64,000 bases of DNA, from assembly GCF_017309075.1 (NCBI RefSeq), contig NZ_JAEMGS010000008.1:62001-126000 (forward strand), read 5' to 3'. Made by a program: the position numbers and the translations under genes. Positions 61,779-64,000 of the stretch are shown here, one piece after another. Position 1 is the stretch's first letter; every line of letters begins with the position of its first letter. Under the pieces are notes generated by a model. That model saw only the letters and a list, made by a program, of their open reading frames with translations. It searched no databases and was not told the DNA's origin. This DNA is from Motiliproteus sp. SC1-56. Lineage in GTDB: Bacteria > Pseudomonadota > Gammaproteobacteria > Pseudomonadales > Balneatricaceae.

Positions 61779-64000
61779 GCCTCTGCCCGCATCAATCGGG
61801 CCCGGCTGTAACCGCCGCGCACCAGGCGCCAGGCCGGATACGCGAAGGCCAGCAGGCTCGCCAGCAACGCCAGCGCGGGTGCCTGCAACAGCAGCCCCGG
61901 CTGCACGCTCCAGGCCAGCGACCAGCCAAAGGCCCGTAGCTGAATCCAGTGAATCAGCCCCCAGGCCAGCACCAGCCCTGTCGGGATCGCCAGCAGCCCC
62001 GCGATCAGCCCGATCAGCAGCGCTTGGTAGAGAAGCAGCCGCAAGCGTTCACCCGGACTGAAGCCCAGGGCATGGTAGAGCCGCAGCTCGGCCTGGCGTT
62101 CCAGCTGCAACGCCAGAACCGCCGCCAGCATGCCGGCAAAGGCCACCATTACCGCCAACAGCCGCAATACGTCGGTAACGGCAAAGGTGCGCTCAAAGAT
62201 CGCCATGGAGCGCTCCAGCGCCCCTTGAGTCGGGGTGATTCGCAGCGGCGGTTCGGGGTAGGCCAGCCGCAAGGCATCGATAAACGCGGTGATGTCGGCC
62301 CCGGCCTGCAGGTAGACACCGGCCACCCGCCCAGCCTGATCCGAACCTTCGCCCTCCCAGTGCCGTCGGTTGATCAGCACCCGCCCGTTGTCGCTGCCGT
62401 AGTCGTAATAGATGCCCGCGACTTCAAAGACCCGTGTCCCTCGAGGCGTCGTCAGCGTCACCGGCTCCCCCACGGCCAGCCCCTGGTGAATGGCCAAAGG
62501 TTCGCTGATCAGCACTTGACCGGGCCGGTCAAACCCCTCCCAGGCGGCTACCGCATCGCCGGCGACAAAGCGGTAGCCGGCCCGGGCGGGCGGGGGCAGC
62601 CGGGCACTGATCAGCTCCACGTGGCGCCCCGCAAGTCGGGTTTGAAAGCCGCGAAAGGAAGCGAGGGCCTGAACCCGGGGCTCGGCGGCCAGCCATTGCC
62701 AGAGTTCGGGAGGCAGAACCTTATCCGCCCCCGGCACCGCGCTCAGGGGGGCTACGTAAAGGTCGGCGTTGAGCCGCTGCTGCAACCAGCCTTCAAGGGT
62801 CAAGCGAAAACTGCCGATCATGGTGCCCATGCCCAAGGTGGTGGCGATCGCCAGCACCAATGCCGCCAGCGCTACCCCGCTGCGCCCGGTGCCGCGGTCG
62901 CCGTCTCGCAACGCCATCTGCAGCATCAACGCTGGCCGCTGGCGCTGGCCTAGGCTGCGCCCCAGGATCCGACAGCAGGCCGCGGTCAGCGGCGGCACCA
63001 AGGCGGCGCTGGCCAGCAGCACCAGAGTAACCGCCAGGTAGCCTCCGGCCAGGCCGCTGCCCGGCCAGCTTCCCAGCGCAACCGCGCCGGCCACCATCAA
63101 CGCCGCCATCCAACCCCGCCGGGTCGCCTTGCGGTTGGTGTCACGGGCGAGACTGACCTGGCTACCCGCCTCCCGAACCGGCTGGCCCAACAACCAGCGA
63201 AGCGGCCCCCAGCCCACCAACAACAGGCCGCCAAGGGTAACCACGGCGCACTTAGTGATCACCGCCGCCCCCAGTTGCAGGCGTTCAATCGGGCTGGTGC
63301 CATAGAGATCATTCAGGGTACGGGTGACCAGCACCAACAATTTCTCGGCCAGCACACTGCCCAGCAGCCCCCCAAGCAGAGCCCCCAGGATACCCAGCAG
63401 CGTCAGCTCCAGCACGAGGTAGCCGGCCAGCTCACGGCGAGTCAGGCCGATGGTGCGCAGCTGGGCAAAGAGGCTTTGGCGTTGCAACAGGGAAAAGCTG
63501 AGGCAGTTGTAGGCGAGAAACAGCCCCACGACCATCGCCAGCAGGCTCAGGGCACTCAGGTTGAGGTGCAGGGCATCGCTCAATCCCTGGCTGGCCGCGC
63601 GTTGCTCGTCGGCAGTTTCCAGGCGGGTGCCGGCCGGCAGCCATGCCTGCACCCGCCGGGCCTCGGCCTTGCTCAGGTACAGTTCGATGGCATCCAGCCG
63701 ACCGGGCAGGTCCAGCAGCACCTGGGCCTGCCCGATATCCATCAGCACCAGGCGCGCATAACGGGCATCTCCGCGCTCCCCCAGGGGCGCGATCACCCGC
63801 AACTGCCGCGCTCCGGACTCGCTTACGACCGGCAGAGGCGAACCCGCTTCTGTGCCGCTCTCGTCCAGGGTATCAACGCCCACCAGCGCCGCCCCCGGGG
63901 TGAGAATCAGGTCGCCCAGCCCCCATTCCCGGCGGTCGCCGGATACAGCATCGGGACGAAATCGCGAGGCCTGCAGGCTGTCGAACGCCAACAACTGCAG
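61775..64000 (-). CDS. FtsX-like ABC transporter permease (N-terminus outside the window)
   Basis: The frame runs past the right edge, so only the C-terminal ~740 residues are seen. Several membrane helices are grouped at about 150-175, 195-220, 250-275 and in the last 150 residues, separated by large periplasmic domains. Repeated FtsX-type helices such as LLAMVVGLFLAYNCLSFSLLQRQ and RLLAVMVAFAGMLAAVLALQLERQAELRLYHALGFSPGERLRLLLYQ are characteristic. This is a LolCDE/MacB-related permease, probably with an ATPase gene beyond the edge. It forms a unit with the AttH gene. Confidence 0.88.
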   Translation of the reverse strand: MQLLAFDSLQASRFRPDAVSGDRREWGLGDLILTPGAALVGVDTLDESGTEAGSPLPVVSESGARQLRVIAPLGERGDARYARLVLMDIGQAQVLLDLPGRLDAIELYLSKAEARRVQAWLPAGTRLETADEQRAASQGLSDALHLNLSALSLLAMVVGLFLAYNCLSFSLLQRQSLFAQLRTIGLTRRELAGYLVLELTLLGILGALLGGLLGSVLAEKLLVLVTRTLNDLYGTSPIERLQLGAAVITKCAVVTLGGLLLVGWGPLRWLLGQPVREAGSQVSLARDTNRKATRRGWMAALMVAGAVALGSWPGSGLAGGYLAVTLVLLASAALVPPLTAACCRILGRSLGQRQRPALMLQMALRDGDRGTGRSGVALAALVLAIATTLGMGTMIGSFRLTLEGWLQQRLNADLYVAPLSAVPGADKVLPPELWQWLAAEPRVQALASFRGFQTRLAGRHVELISARLPPPARAGYRFVAGDAVAAWEGFDRPGQVLISEPLAIHQGLAVGEPVTLTTPRGTRVFEVAGIYYDYGSDNGRVLINRRHWEGEGSDQAGRVAGVYLQAGADITAFIDALRLAYPEPPLRITPTQGALERSMAIFERTFAVTDVLRLLAVMVAFAGMLAAVLALQLERQAELRLYHALGFSPGERLRLLLYQALLIGLIAGLLAIPTGLVLAWGLIHWIQLRAFGWSLAWSVQPGLLLQAPALALLASLLAFAYPAWRLVRGGYSRARLMRAEA

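Noticed and set aside
1-64000. tRNA, rRNA, CRISPR array, prophage or integrated element
   Set aside because: Read through on both strands; no cloverleaf-like segment with CCA end, no rRNA segments, no integrase, transposase or phage structural genes seen.

Overview
The window looks like chromosomal core sequence from a G+C-rich gammaproteobacterium of the Pseudomonadales/Oceanospirillales type. The evidence is a Pseudomonas-style block nadB | rpoE(algU)-rseA-rseC-mucD-lepA-lepB-rnc-era-recO-acpS-cysM-relA-mazG, an FabY-type ketoacyl synthase, CmoB, HspQ, AmpG, SdhE/YgfX and YajQ. No rRNA, tRNA, CRISPR array, phage or insertion sequence was seen. I cannot name the genus.

Layout. 1-7.2 kb: end of cmoB, membrane and transporter genes, an exported YqgE-like protein, msrA, guanine deaminase. 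7.2-13.5 kb: HinT, a phosphotransacylase-acetate kinase pair and an enoyl-ACP reductase; these last two transcription units share an almost identical upstream region (FNR-like box plus a GTTGC-N3-GCAAC palindrome on the -35). 13.5-15.3 kb: an A+T-rich islet with one secreted orphan protein. 15.3-16.7 kb: NUDIX and alpha/beta hydrolase. 16.7-30 kb: the long minus-strand stress, translation and secretion block. Its two peculiarities are the absence of pdxJ between recO and acpS, and an anti-sigma factor in which RseA is fused in frame to the C-terminal domain of RseB, with the lipid-sensing half of RseB missing. 30-33 kb: nadB, ygfX-sdhE, then two tandem near-identical ~140-nt small RNA genes. 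33-45.4 kb: OmpA-like lipoprotein, acyl-CoA ligase, fabY, tatD, prfC, SulP transporter, an alkyltransferase-like protein, ampG, yajQ. 45.5-52.9 kb: panE, a cobalamin adenosyltransferase, a tiny membrane protein with an FNR-like site, yhcB, a HbpS-like protein, a double receiver protein, azlCD, purC. 53-64 kb: a PhoD-like phosphatase, a GGDEF-EAL protein paired with a periplasmic haem-binding-type protein, a glutamine amidotransferase, hspQ, and an AttH/FtsX-type ABC export cluster running off the right edge.

The most striking signal is the pair of small RNAs at about 32.6-33.0 kb. Each carries five consecutive hairpins with GGA in every loop, the last being the terminator, which is the architecture of CsrA/RsmA-sequestering RNAs. 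Both promoters have the same 19-bp palindrome (AATAGGA-N5-TCCTATT) exactly 21 nt upstream of the -10 element although the flanking sequence has diverged, so a dedicated regulator probably drives both. Together with the RseA-RseB fusion and the GGDEF-EAL/haem pair, the window carries several independent global-regulation devices in otherwise ordinary housekeeping DNA.
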